A DNA stretch of 64,000 nt from assembly GCA_037178675.1 (NCBI GenBank), contig JAYMGJ010000065.1, positions 62,001 through 126,000 on the forward strand, written 5' to 3'. The position numbers and the translations under genes were made by a program. The notes under the pieces are model-generated. The model made no database searches. It was not told the DNA's origin and was given only the letters and a program-made list of their open reading frames with translations. Source of the DNA: Scleroderma bovista. Its lineage: Eukaryota > Basidiomycota > Agaricomycetes > Boletales > Sclerodermataceae. This document shows, piece after piece, positions 51,485 to 62,500 of this stretch (positions are counted from its first letter, which is position 1; every line of letters begins with the position of its first letter).

Positions 51485-52298
51485 CCTGAGCTTGAATCTA
51501 AACCATCTACTTGTTCTTCCACGCGCTGTTCCCCAGCCTAGTAAAGGGAAACTATACCCGGACTCCAGGGTTAAGGAGCTTCATCTTCACACCTTCCATT
51601 TTGTTCACGGCCAGCCTTTAGCGCCGTTCCCGTAGTGCTTTGGCATTGGAAGTTTTTTAGCACTGCTTCCTTTACATACTGTACACCAGCCCAGGGTCGT
51701 GCCTGGTGTCTGAAGGTCGGCACCCATTCAAGCGAGGTTCGCAGCCTCAAGGCAATTGAGACATAGTTACCCCGTAGTTCCTGCGTCTGTGCAGAGGTAG
51801 AACTGTGATCTGCAGCCACTAGCCACTTGTTCTCTGCATAGCTGTACCACTGCCCTGACCTGGTGAGTGCGACAGGTGAACAGAGTCTTGTGCTTAGTTT
51901 AGTGGAACACCTGTGGGGATCTAGTCCCAAATAACTTTACTCCTACGTCACCCCTTACGTTAGTCACCATACCTTACCAGTTCCCTCGTCACCTCATCGA
52001 AGTGCAACAGGAGCGCTTGGCAATCATTTACGGTCCCCACCCTGACACCCTTGTCAAAGTACAAGAAAGGGAGTCGGTGATCGAAGAAGAGTTTCAGTTT
52101 ACCAACGCCATTGCCGCCTACAGTCACCTTGTCAGCGACTTCGAAATCCAAGTCCTCCTCAGCTTCCACCGTTCCCTTCCTGTCCCGCCCCTGCCAGACC
52201 TCCTGCTCGCTCGCCGTCGCACGTTCCGGTCCTCCCGCCTTTGACTGGTTAAACAAAGACCTACCCCCTATTCCCGCCTCCACCCCTACTAGGTCGTC
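51485..52298 (+). other. Gypsy-B leader
   Basis: Untranslated region between the LTR and gag. It should hold the primer-binding site just after 51484 (CCTGAGCTTGAATC). No coding motif is seen. Confidence 0.5.
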
Positions 52299-53303
52299 AT
52301 GGCAGACCTCAACCAGCTCCTTGCCCAGCTCATCCAAGGGCAAGTTAACCTCCAAGCACATATTGCGGCCCTTGCGGCTGCACAGCCTCAGCCTGCACCG
52401 CCACCACGCAAGAAGGTGGTCGCGGATCCCGGGAGTTATGACGGCTCCCCTCAGAAATTCCACGAATGGTGGTCTAAGATCAAGATCTGGTTACAGATCT
52501 TGATGGAGGGGGCAACTGACGCCCAGGTTACCGCTGCAGTTCTCTCCCGGCTCACTGGCCCGAAAGCTGGTCGGTGGGCTCAGGTCCGTCTGGACAGCTG
52601 CATGGCGGCAGCCCAGGCCCTCGCTAATGCCCCGCCCGTCCCGGCCGGACAACCCGCCCCCCCCCCAGCCTGGCCCGCTTGGGACGACTTCTCAGAGGAG
52701 ATAGAAAGGTTCTTTCTCCCCGGTAACAACGCCGAGTGGGCACGTGCCCAACTTCTCCGCCTTAGGCAGGGCCCGAGGCAGAGAATTGATGACTTCTTAG
52801 CGCAGTTCGAGGCGCTAAAGAATCAGGGAGGATGCATGGATGATTACGCTCGCGATTTGCTCGAACGTGCGCTCCAGAGGAAACTCTTGGAGCAAATCTA
52901 CATACAAGGCATGCATCGGGACACCTATGTTCACCTTGCCAACTCAGCTCGCGCAATGGGAAGAGCACAGGAACTCTTCCTTATCAATCTTCAGGGTCAA
53001 CGCTCGGCCCAATACTACCAGGGCCAAAGTTATCCGTCTTCAGCCGCATCCGGGAGTGGTACCCCCATGGACATAGGTGCCGCTGAAACGAGCCAGCAAA
53101 GGGGTAAAGGGCCCCAATGCTACAATTGCCAATTATTTGGCCACATTGCACGCAAGTGCACAAGACCACACCACCCTCGTCGTGGGCAACCACAAGCACA
53201 GGCAATGCAAGCCCAGCTGGAGGATGACCGGCTAAATGTGGTCAGAGGAATGACGTTTGCAGAGATGCAGGCGTTTTTCAAAGATAAAGATTTAAAAGAT
53301 TAG
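52299..53303 (+). CDS. Gypsy-B gag with CCHC zinc knuckle
   Basis: 334 codons from ATG 52299 (MADLNQLLAQLIQGQVNLQA). A Pro-rich linker, then a capsid-like domain (DPGSYDGSPQKFHEWWSKIK, WAWDDFSEEIERF-type region, QRIDDFLAQFEALKNQGG, LLERALQRKLLEQIYIQGM), then the knuckle CYNCQLFGHIARKC and a short tail with MTFAEMQAFF. It ends TAG at 53301-53303. The pol frame overlaps it, offset by -1, so a -1 frameshift is the likely route to pol. The frame is intact. Confidence 0.9.
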   Translation: MADLNQLLAQLIQGQVNLQAHIAALAAAQPQPAPPPRKKVVADPGSYDGSPQKFHEWWSKIKIWLQILMEGATDAQVTAAVLSRLTGPKAGRWAQVRLDSCMAAAQALANAPPVPAGQPAPPPAWPAWDDFSEEIERFFLPGNNAEWARAQLLRLRQGPRQRIDDFLAQFEALKNQGGCMDDYARDLLERALQRKLLEQIYIQGMHRDTYVHLANSARAMGRAQELFLINLQGQRSAQYYQGQSYPSSAASGSGTPMDIGAAETSQQRGKGPQCYNCQLFGHIARKCTRPHHPRRGQPQAQAMQAQLEDDRLNVVRGMTFAEMQAFFKDKDLKD

Positions 53304-54526
53304 TGAGTGAGGATAAATCGGGCATCCTTGCTCTCAAATCTCCTTTGGACTTAGCTGTACGTATTCTGGACTATAGACTCTCTCGTGCTACTACTCCTGC
53401 AGTGCAGGAAATATTTAAATACCGTGTTGCCTTGCTACGTACAAAAATAGCAAAAACCTACAAAAAAGTGTCTTCTGTAGTTTCTCCTGTCTCGGTTTCC
53501 CCTTCTCGCTCTTCTGTTTTGTCAATCGATACTGTGGACTGTGATTCGGACTATATTGTACCTTCTAAGGGGGTCCCTGCAAAGGGCTCGGCGCCGGAAG
53601 TAAAATCAAGCGTGCTTAATTCCCGATCGAATAAAAATATTTCTTCCCCTTCTTTGGCATCTAAGGAACCAGAAAGTCCCGCCGGCAACTTGGAAGTTTC
53701 TATGGACTTACGAAGGTCCTTCACAATGGAACATGAAGTGACGGTACCAGTCTGCATCCGCGGACCACTTAATACTATAAAGGTAGACGCTCTGCTAGAC
53801 AGTGGCGCTACTGGTTGTTTTGTTGACAAGAGCTGGGCTCTTGATCGACGGCTTCAGTTATCTAAGCTGGTAAAGCCCGTCCCTGTGCTTAACGTAGATG
53901 GCACTAGGAATCAGGAGGGCGATATCACACATTATGTATTGTTGACAGTCGGTATTGGGAAACATGCTGAAAAGCTGTGGTGTGCCGTAACATGCCTTGG
54001 AAAAGTGCCACTTATCCTTGGCCACACCTGGCTTCAGAAGCATAATCCTGATATAGATTGGGCGACCGGCAAAGTTAATTTAACTAGGTGTCCTCCAGAG
54101 TGCAAGTCGCTTTTGGAGACACGCTTTGCTAAGTTATTACGAAAAAATGAATCTCAGGAAACTTGGGTGCAAGCTTTAAAAGCTCATCAGTCAAAGGTCA
54201 CTATTGATGAGTCGACCCTAGAAGAAGCTCAGAAGCAGGTACCTAAAGAGTATTGGGAGTTCTTAGACGTATTTAGTAAAACATCGTCGGAGCGCATGCA
54301 GTTAAGAAAACCTTGGGATCATGGAATTGATCTAAAAGAAGACTTCCCACCCAAAAAGGGAAGACTTATCCCGCTCTCTGTTGATGAACAGAAAGAAGTC
54401 GAATCGTTCCTTGATGATCAACTCGCTAAAGGATATATTTGGCCTTCTATTAGTCAGCAGATGTCACCGGTCTTCTTTATCCCGAAAAAGGACGGCAAGA
54501 AGTGCATGGTACAGGATTACCGCTAT
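53303..54526 (+). pseudogene. Gypsy-B pol part 1: protease and start of RT
   Basis: Protease site VDALLDSGATGCFVDKSW (about residue 165), ILGHTWLQKHNPDIDW, then the RT N-terminus (PPKKGRLIPLSVDEQKEVES, SPVFFIPKKDGKKCMVQDYR). The frame is cut by the MITE at 54527. The equivalent Gypsy-C protein has RMVQDYR where this copy has CMVQDYR, a CpG-type change. Confidence 0.9.
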
Positions 54527-55249
54527 CACTGCAAGCATTTCTCAATGTTTCATGACAAAACATTGTAAAAAAATAGGAGAAAGAGATACTCTTTCATTTA
54601 CAATTTTGTTTAACAAAAAAAAACAAAAATTATACAGCATTATTTTTGTCATTTTTGTCTGAAGACATGATTTGAAATCATTTCTCATGTTGAGACTATA
54701 AAAAATTTAACCTTTTTCTTCTGCCTGTCCCTTGGACAACAAATAAAGAAAAGACAATGTAACTTTTCTTACAGCAGATATTTTCAATTTTCTGCAGTGA
54801 AAAATTGAATCAAAAGATACTCTATTCCACAAGAATAAATGTTTAGGAAATATGCTATATATTTTTGGTCATAACACTCAAGCCAGCCAATCAGCATCCA
54901 GGAACAATCATGTTTCTTGAAGAAAAATTTATTGTTTTCTCTCCACATGTTTTCAACAATAATATAATGTCTTATTTCTAATAAAACATACTTAAATACT
55001 TGCTATGAGAAAAGTTACATTGTCTTTTCTTTATTTGTTTTGCAAGGAACAGGCAGAAGAAAAAGGTTAAATTTTTCATAGTCCTAACATAAGAAATGAT
55101 CTCAAATCATGTCTTGGCAAAAGAAAGGCAAAAAAGATTCTGTATGATATTTGTCTTTTTTGTTCAATCAAATTGTAAATAAGAGAGTATCTCTTTCTTC
55201 TATTTTTTTACAATGTTTTGTTATGAAACATTGAGGAATGCTTGCAGTG
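54527..55249. mobile_element. Fold-back, CACTA-type MITE, TSD TAT
   Basis: 723 bp, very AT-rich. Ends CACTGCAAGCATT and AATGCTTGCAGTG are perfect inverse complements at the tips. Imperfect pairing continues for about 240 bp on each side (for example GACAATGTAACTTTTCTTA near 54750 against AGAAAAGTTACATTGTC near 55010), leaving a loop of roughly 230 bp. It is flanked by TAT at 54524-54526 and 55250-55252. No coding. CACTG tips with 3-bp duplications fit the CACTA superfamily. Confidence 0.85.
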
Positions 55250-56246
55250 TATGTAAACGACTGGACGATTAAGAATAACTATCCGCTGCCGCTTATCTCT
55301 CAGCTTGTTGACAAGCTTAAGGGTTGTAAACTCTTCACGAAAATGGACCTTCATTGGGGTTACAACAATGTGAGGATTCGTGAAGGCGATGAGTGGAAAG
55401 CTGCATTTGTAACGCACAAGGGGGCTTTCGAGCCATTAGTTATGTATTTCGGTCTCTGTAATTCACCTGCAACATTCCAGAAGATGATGAATGAGATCTT
55501 CCACGATATGTCGGATGTCTGCATGGTGTATATCGATGACCTTATGATATTTATGGATACGGATGATCAGGAAAGGCATGATAGAATTGTGCTAGAGGTT
55601 TTGAAACATTTACGTGATAATGATTTATTTGTCAAACCTGAGAAGTGCTGCTTCAGAGTCACTGAAGTCAACTTCCTCGGAATGATCGTGTCACGTGAGG
55701 GTATCAAAATGGACCCTGAAAAGGTTAATGCTATTTTGAAGTGGCCTGAGCCAATGAACGTAAAGCAGGTTTGCGCGTTCCTCGGTCTCGGCAATTTCTA
55801 TAGATGCTTCATTAAAGATTATGTGATCATGGCTAGGCCCATGATGGACCTTACGTGTAAAGATACGGTATTTAACTTTGGAGAGAAGGAATGCGCTGCG
55901 TTTGAGGCTTTGAAAGCTGCCTTTACTCGTGCTCCGGTATTTCAATACCCCGACCAGGACCATGAATTCCGCCTCGAGACCGATGCGTCTGAGTTCGCCG
56001 TTGGGGGAGTGATATCTGTGAAGTGCGAAGACAGTGAATTCAGACCCGTCGCGTACATGTCACATTCCATGACGCCTCCAGAACAAAATTATCCTATTCA
56101 CGATAAAGAGATGCTGGCCATCATAAAAGCAACTGAGGCCTGGCGCCATTATCTTGAAGCTACTCCTTACGCTTTCGAGATATACACGGATCACCATAAC
56201 TTAACGTACTTTACTAAGTCGCAGAACCTGTCTAAGCACCAAGCGT
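55250..56246 (+). pseudogene. Gypsy-B pol part 2: RT and RNase H
   Basis: Continues with VNDWTIKNNYPLPLISQLVD, PLVMYFGLCNSPATFQ and the catalytic VYIDDLMIF, then the connection and RNase H with LETDASEFAVGGVIS, a Glu in HDKEMLAIIKATE and YTDHHNLTYFTKS. It is cut at NLSKHQA by solo LTR-3. No stop occurs in this stretch. Confidence 0.9.
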
Positions 56247-58338
56247 TGTCACGCACCAAACAGGTTTGGTACAGTGAACATGGAAGATAACGCCTATATC
56301 GAATGATCCTTATGCGAAGGATAAGCACGACGGACCCTCATCGTAGCCATCTATCGCACAAGACGACTATCCTGATGCGAGAGATGAATGCCAATGCAGA
56401 CAGTCATCTATCGCACGAGAACCACCAAGAAGCAGAAGAAACAACGTCAATTGTGGTATGAGAAAGGAATGCACACGTCTGCAGTCCAACTCCCATACCA
56501 GAACGATCAAAGAAGCCAAAGAATTGATGGAGAAACGAAGGAGAAAGAGAAGAAATGATTTTTAGCGCCCAAATGTCATTTTTAGGCGCCCAGTGCCGGC
56601 ATTCCGATATTTTGAATAGCTCCGTCGTTTCTGAAGCTATCAGGCACGTGACTATACCATCAGAGAGCCTAGAACGTGGTCTATCTGCCTGTCAAGTTCC
56701 GACGCAAATCCGTTCATTTCCCACGGAGATATTCCCCCCGCAATCCAGACGTTCGCTTCATTGCTCACTATGGAGTCCGTATTTTCTCTGGATCATTTCT
56801 CCGCTATTGCAGCAGATCTCCACTATGTCCTGCTCTTAGGACAGCCTCTCCCAGAGTTCCCATGCACTGCCTGGCACATATCTTCCCAACCTGCTCCCTC
56901 AGTCCCTCTCGTTCTCAGTCAGCGTGTTCTCCTCGTCAGTCCTGTGTCAAGGACATACTTTGGTCATCTTAGGTCCATTGTCAAGCTTGAGAAGTCTTCT
57001 CTGGTCGTCTCTGTGTCCCCTGAGCCCTCAGCCTATGGTCCCTTCCTCCCAGATACTTGCCATGTCCATCTTCCTCTGTCGTTCATCTCGCTTCCCTGGA
57101 TGCGTCAAATTCAATACTCTATCCGCTTCCCTACTTTCAGATGATGTCCCCCAGCACCATGACAGTTATTTCCCCCCACTTTATAGTGCTATTAGGAAGA
57201 AGAACCCTCTCTTGTTCTTTCCCAGAAGAGAGCTCGTCAAGGGAGCCCATGGTTGCGCTTCAGCGGTGCTAGAACACATGCACTATACCCTAGTGTATGC
57301 TGACCCCCCAAAAAGACCTCTGGACCCCTGGTACCCTTCTTGTGGCTGTTTTGTCTCGGATCAATCCCCCTGTTTATCTCAGATCTTCCCCATTGTTGTC
57401 CCATCAAATTCCTGATGGTACACAGCCCCCCATCAAACTTCTTAGGCTGTGCATCAATGACTCCTTCTGCTGTGCAGTGACTCATCCCTTGCTTACTGAT
57501 GCTCTCTTGTCATCAGTATTACCCTATCCCTTTCGCATTTTTGGTATATTACTCAGCTGATGACTCACTCCCTTACCAATCAATCTTGTCATGCAGCTTA
57601 CTCATTCCTTTACTCAGCAGCTTATTCATGCTTCCTATGCTTACTCATTCCTGCTTATCCCTTGCTTACTGATCGCTTACAAACCCCTTACAAAGCTCTT
57701 ACCAATCCCTTACCAAGCCTTGACAAATTCTGCTTACTCCCTTCTCTTTTTGTACTTTAATGCTGTGCCCCCCCATGTATTTAAACCCCTGGGCTCAGCC
57801 CAGTAAAAAAGACCGAATTGCATGAAATTATCCCTCTCTCAGACTCTCTCAATCAGTATCCCTTCAGTCTTTGAGTCCTTGTAGGCTTCAGTGAAGGTCC
57901 AAAGGCTCAATATTGTCAAGTTTATCCAAGTTATTCAAGATCTATTCTTTATACTAGGCTCAAGCGGAGTCTAGGCTTCATACCAGTCAATCTTCCTCGC
58001 CTCTGGACATCAGAGGCATCCCTGCCCCTTTGCTGCACCAACCTCTAGGTGTAGTATCACTACTTCAGTCCCTGTCAGCCCAATCCCTGCTTTGACACTT
58101 CCTAGGCTTTAGGAAGAGTCCAGACCCCTATCCCCTTCGTCTTCTATTACTCCTGTACCCCAGGAGTATCCTGCATCACTGTCTGCATCACCCTGTTGGT
58201 GTAGATCCCCTTTCCCCCTCCTCAGCATATCCTCTCTGGACACCACGGAGGTAAACCACCACTTGCACATTTTTGTAGTCCTTTGTTGGTGTTGTGTTTG
58301 GGTTATTACTCCGACCCAAATCCACACTTTGACTCACA
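56247..58338 (+). mobile_element. Solo LTR-3, 2092 bp, TSD GCGC decayed to GCGT/GCAT
   Basis: Begins TGTCACGCACCAAACAGG and ends TTTGACTCACA. The undisturbed Gypsy-C sequence at the same place has CCAAGCGCGCTGGC. Here it reads CCAAGCGT, then the LTR, then GCATGCTGGC, so a 4-base GCGC target was duplicated and later changed at CpG sites. It is clearly related to solo LTR-1 and LTR-2 along most of its length but more diverged. It contains the only open version of the small shared ORF. Confidence 0.85.
56770..57144 (+). CDS. Small ORF inside solo LTR-3
   Basis: 124 codons from ATG 56770 (MESVFSLDHFSAIAADLHYV ... LPLSFISLPW). I do not recognise it. LTR-1 and LTR-2 hold the same ORF (MESTFSLERFSAIAADLNYV) with one base lost near 42705 (50227 in LTR-2), which breaks the frame; the second half continues in another frame. 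There is no signal peptide, Cys pattern or known motif. Differences between copies do not look biased to silent sites by eye, so coding function is unproven. Confidence 0.35.
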   Translation: MESVFSLDHFSAIAADLHYVLLLGQPLPEFPCTAWHISSQPAPSVPLVLSQRVLLVSPVSRTYFGHLRSIVKLEKSSLVVSVSPEPSAYGPFLPDTCHVHLPLSFISLPWMRQIQYSIRFPTFR

Positions 58339-58342
58339 GCAT

Positions 58343-59170
58343 GCTGGCAGATGTGGATGATGCGGTTTAACTATTCGCTTATCTATAAAAAAGGAACCCA
58401 GATGCACGTTGCAGATCCGCTTAGCAGGTGATCAGACCATTACGTATCCAGTTCCGATGACAACAAGGATCAGGTCCTGTTGAACCCGGTATCTATTAAA
58501 CTGATCAACATCACTGATCAGTCTTACGAAGAGCGACAATCGCTCGTTACGAACTTTCATGATACTCCTGTTGCTGGCCATAAAGGAGTAAAAGCTACGT
58601 ATAATGCGCTCAGGAAGCATTACTCTTGGAAAGGGATGAAGGAACAGATTCAAACCTACGTGAAGCACTGTCAAAAGTGCCAACAGTCCAAGGTGTCGAA
58701 TCAAAAGACTTCTGGAAGTCTTGTTCCTCTCCCTACCCCTAGCGGCCCGTCGCTTGACGTCACTATGGACTTCACTGAGATGCCAGAATCCCTCGGTTAC
58801 AAATATATATTAGTCGTGGTTGATCGGTTCTCCAAGGAAGTTGTGTTGGTGCCTTGCACTAAGGAGGAAACCGCCTTATCAACCGCTGAGTTATTTAGAG
58901 ACCATGTCTGGTGTCAGCATGGACTCCCGTCTTCTGTTGTGTCAGACCGCAGATCAGTCTTTGCAAGCAACTTCCTGGGGGAGTTGTATAGACTCTTAGG
59001 CATTAAAAGGAAAATGTCTACAGCATTTCACCCTCAAACCGATGGTCAAACAGAGCGGTTGAACCGTGAAATTAATCAGTATCTCTGAACCTATGTAAAT
59101 GATCGTCAGAGCGAATGGGCCAAGTGGATCAAGATTGCCCAGTTCGTTTGGAACAACACGGTCTCGGAAG
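58343..59170 (+). pseudogene. Gypsy-B pol part 3: integrase, two TGA stops
   Basis: Continues the RNase H tail (FNYSLIYKKGTQMHVADPLS), TGA at 58429, then the HHCC zinc (HDTPVAGHKG ... HCQKCQQSK), core DVTMDFTEMPE, VVSDRRSVFAS (Gypsy-C has SDRGSVF) and HPQTDGQTERLNREI, TGA at 59086, and NNTVSE, where Gypsy-C begins. At both stops Gypsy-C has CGA (Arg), so these are verified CGA-to-TGA changes. Confidence 0.9.
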
Positions 59171-59541
59171 TGAGATGATCCTAGGCAGAACACCTAAGAC
59201 CCAACTACACGCAAGACTCTGAGGAGAAATAGGACACGAGGATCTAGAGCAATAACCCAAGATGAGCTCGAATGGGGAGCCTCTGGGTGCTGGATTGCAC
59301 GGTATATATACTACTATACACGAAGGCTACGCAAGGCTACCCATGAGGCTACGTGCAGGTAAAAGGCTATGTAATGACATCACTGTGGAGCTAAGGCTAT
59401 GCGTAATGATGTCAAGGGTGGCAGCGTGTACAGCACGAGGTACAGGTCTAGACTAGGTAGATAAGATAGAGGCTGTACACTAAGATAAGATAAACACTAT
59501 CTAATCGCAGATTAGATAAGATAAAAAGTTAGATCGTAACA
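59171..59541 (-). repeat. 3' LTR of Gypsy-C
   Basis: 371 bp, TGAGATGATCC to GATCGTAACA on the plus strand. It directly follows the purine tract GGGGGGAGTAG (minus strand, 59542-59552), which begins immediately after the pol stop codon TGA at 59553-59555. Confidence 0.9.
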
Positions 59542-59552
59542 CTACTCCCCCC

Positions 59553-62500
59553 TCAGGTGCAGGATTCCAGACTGCAGAACTGAGCGTCGCAAACCGTGAG
59601 GTTTTCGGGGATATGACTAAATAACGAGTCAAAGTCCGCTCGGGCCATACGAAGCTTTCGAGGAGCAGAGGGGTTTTCTCGGTAAAAGCGCTCGACTACC
59701 AGAGGAGAATTCTTTAAGTTTGACGAGGGTTCCCATGTCCTCTCATGTTCTTCGTATCCTTTCCAGTGTACCAGATACTGGAGTTGCCTTTTATAAATAC
59801 GAGAGGCTACAATATAGTCCACTTCGTACTCTTCATCACGTTCTTCAGAAACATGTATCGGACCGGGCCGAGACACGGGCTGACCGGGGAGAGGACCTAA
59901 ATACGGTTTAACTCGAGAAACATTCACAACCGGGTGAATCCGAAGAGTTTTCGGGAGCTTAAGCTCGACCGCATTCGGTGTTATACGAGTGACCTCATAG
60001 GGACCAATCCACTTCTCCGTAAGCTTCTTAGAAGCACGATTTAGCATACGAAGGTTGTCCGTAGAAAGCCAAACTTGTTGGCCTACAACATAGTCCGGGG
60101 CAGGATTTCTATGCTTATCCACCTGAAGCTTCATATTACGTTTTGCCTTCTCAGAAGACTCAACAACTTTGTTAAATATGGCGGCAAAGTCCTTAGCCGC
60201 TGGGGCTACCGTGTCGACCGGCTCAACACCCATATGTGGGGAATAACTCCGGGTAATTCCAAACGGTGAATCCGTGGTTACTTCCGAAACCGTGTTGTTC
60301 CAAACGAATTGGGCAATTTTGATCCACTTGGCCCATTCGCTTTGTCGATCATTGACGTAGGTTCGGAGATACTGATTGATTTCGCGGTTCAACCGCTCCG
60401 TTTGCCCATCGGTTTGAGGGTGAAATGCCGTGGACATTTTCCTTTTAATGCCTAAAAGTCTATACAACTCCCCCAGGAAGTTGCTCGCAAAGACCGATCC
60501 GCGGTCTGATACGATGGAAGACGGGAGTCCATGCTGACACCAGACATGATCTCTAAATAACTCCGCGGTTGATAAGGCGGTTTCCTCCTTAGTGCAAGGT
60601 ACAAACACGACTTCTTTGGAGAACCGATCAACCACGACTAATATATAATTGTAACCGAGGGATTCTGGCATCTCGGTAAAGTCCATAGTGACGTCAAGCC
60701 ACGGGCCGCTAGGGGTAGGGAGAGGGATAAGACTTCCAGAAGTCTTTTGATTCGACACCTTGGACTGTTGGCACTTTTGACAGTGCTTTACATAGGTTTG
60801 AATCTGCTCTTTCATCCCTTTCCACGAATAATGCTTCCTGAGCGCGTTATACGTAGCTTTTACTCCTTTATGACCAGCAACCGGAGTATCGTGAAAATTC
60901 GTAATGAGCGATTGTCGCTCTTCGTAAGACTGATCAGTGACGTCGATCAGTTTAATAGATACCGGGTTTAACAGGACCTGGTCCTTGTTATCGTTGGAAC
61001 TAGATACGTAATGGTCCGATCGTCTGCTAAGTGGATCTGCAACGTGCATTTGGGTTCCCTTTTTATAGATAAGTGAATAGTTAAACCGCGTCATCCACAT
61101 TTGCCAGCGCGCTTGGCGCTTAGACAAGTTCTGCGACTTGGTAAAGTACGTTAAATTATGGTGGTCCGTGTAGATCTCAAAGGCATAAGGAGTGGCCTCG
61201 AGATAATGGTGCCAGGCCTCGGTTGCTTTTATGATGGCCAGCATCTCTTTATCGTGAATAGGATAATTTCGTTCTGGAGGTGTCATGGAATGTGACATGT
61301 ACGCGACGGGTCTGAATTCGCCGTCTTCGCACTTCAAGGATATCACTCCCCTGACGGCGAACTCAGACACATTGGTTTCGAGGCGGAATTCGCGGTCCTG
61401 ATCAGGGTACTGAAGTACCGGAGCACGAGTAAAGGCAGCTTTCAAAGCCTCAAACGCAGCGCGTTCCTTTTCTCCAAAGTTAAATACCGTATCTTTACAC
61501 GTAAGGTCCGTCATGGGTCTAGCCATGATTGCATAATCTTTAATGAAGCGTCTATAGAAATTGCCGAGGCCTAAGAACGCGCGAACCTGCTTTACGTTCG
61601 TTGGCTCAGGCCATTTCAAAATAGCATTAACTTTCTCAGGATCCATCTTGATACCCTCTCGTGACACGATCATACCGAGGAAGTCGACTTCGGTGACTCT
61701 GAAGCGACACTTCTCAGGTTTGACAAACAAATCGTTATCACGTAAACGTTTCAAAACTTCCAGCACGATTCTATCATGCTTTTCCTGATCGTCCGTATCC
61801 GTAAATATCATAAGGTCATCGATATACACCACGCAGACATCCGACATATCGTGGAAGATTTCATTCATCATCTTCTGGAATGTTGCAGGTGAATTACAGA
61901 GACCGAAATACATAACTAATGGCTCGAAAGCCCCTTTGTGCGTTACAAACGCAGCTTTCCACTCATCGCCTTCGCGAATCCTCACATTGTTATAACCCCA
62001 CCGAAGGTCCATTTTCGTGAAGAGTTTACAACCCTTAAGCTTGTCAACAAGCTGAGAGATAAGCGGCAGCGGATAGTTATTTTTAATTGTCCAGTCGTTT
62101 ACGTAACGGTAATCCTGTACCATGCGCTTCTTGCCGTCCTTTTTTGGGATAAAGAAGACCGGTGACGTCTGCTGACTAATAGAAGGCCGAATGTACCCTT
62201 TAGCGAGTTGATCATCAAGGAACGATTCGACTTCTTTTTGTTCATCAACAGAGAGCGGAATAAGCCTTCCCTTTTTAGGTGGAAAGTCTTCTTTTAGATC
62301 AATTCCATGATCCCAAGGTTTTCTTAGTGGCATGCGCTCTGACGACTTTTTGCTAAATACATCTAAGAACTCCCAGTACTCTTTAGGTACCTGCTTCTGA
62401 GCTTCTTCTAGGGTCGACTCATCGATAGTGACCTTTGACTGATGAGCTTTTAAAGCTTGCACCCAAGTTTCTTGAGATTCATTTTCTCGTAATAATTTAG

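Larger units (their letters stand above)
51115..59170 (+). mobile_element. Gypsy-B, Ty3/Gypsy element with three insertions, 3' end cut by Gypsy-C
   Basis: 5' LTR 51115-51484, leader, gag, then pol in three pieces separated by a fold-back MITE and solo LTR-3, ending inside the integrase where Gypsy-C begins. It is closely related to Gypsy-C, which is in opposite orientation. The missing integrase end, chromodomain and 3' LTR should lie beyond the window. Confidence 0.9.

Noticed and set aside
54524..55252. MITE as a Tc1/mariner element with a TA duplication
   Set aside because: A TA duplication leaves an extra T on one side only. TAT gives perfectly symmetric CACTGCAAG tips.
56770..57144. 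Calling the LTR ORF a conserved gene under selection
   Set aside because: Differences between copies are not biased to silent codon positions by eye, and two of three copies are frameshifted. It is kept only as an ORF of interest.
10893..59088. RIP of the ascomycete type as the source of decay
   Set aside because: The changes seen are at CpG (CGA to TGA), not CpA. No stop created from CAA or CAG was needed to explain the broken frames.
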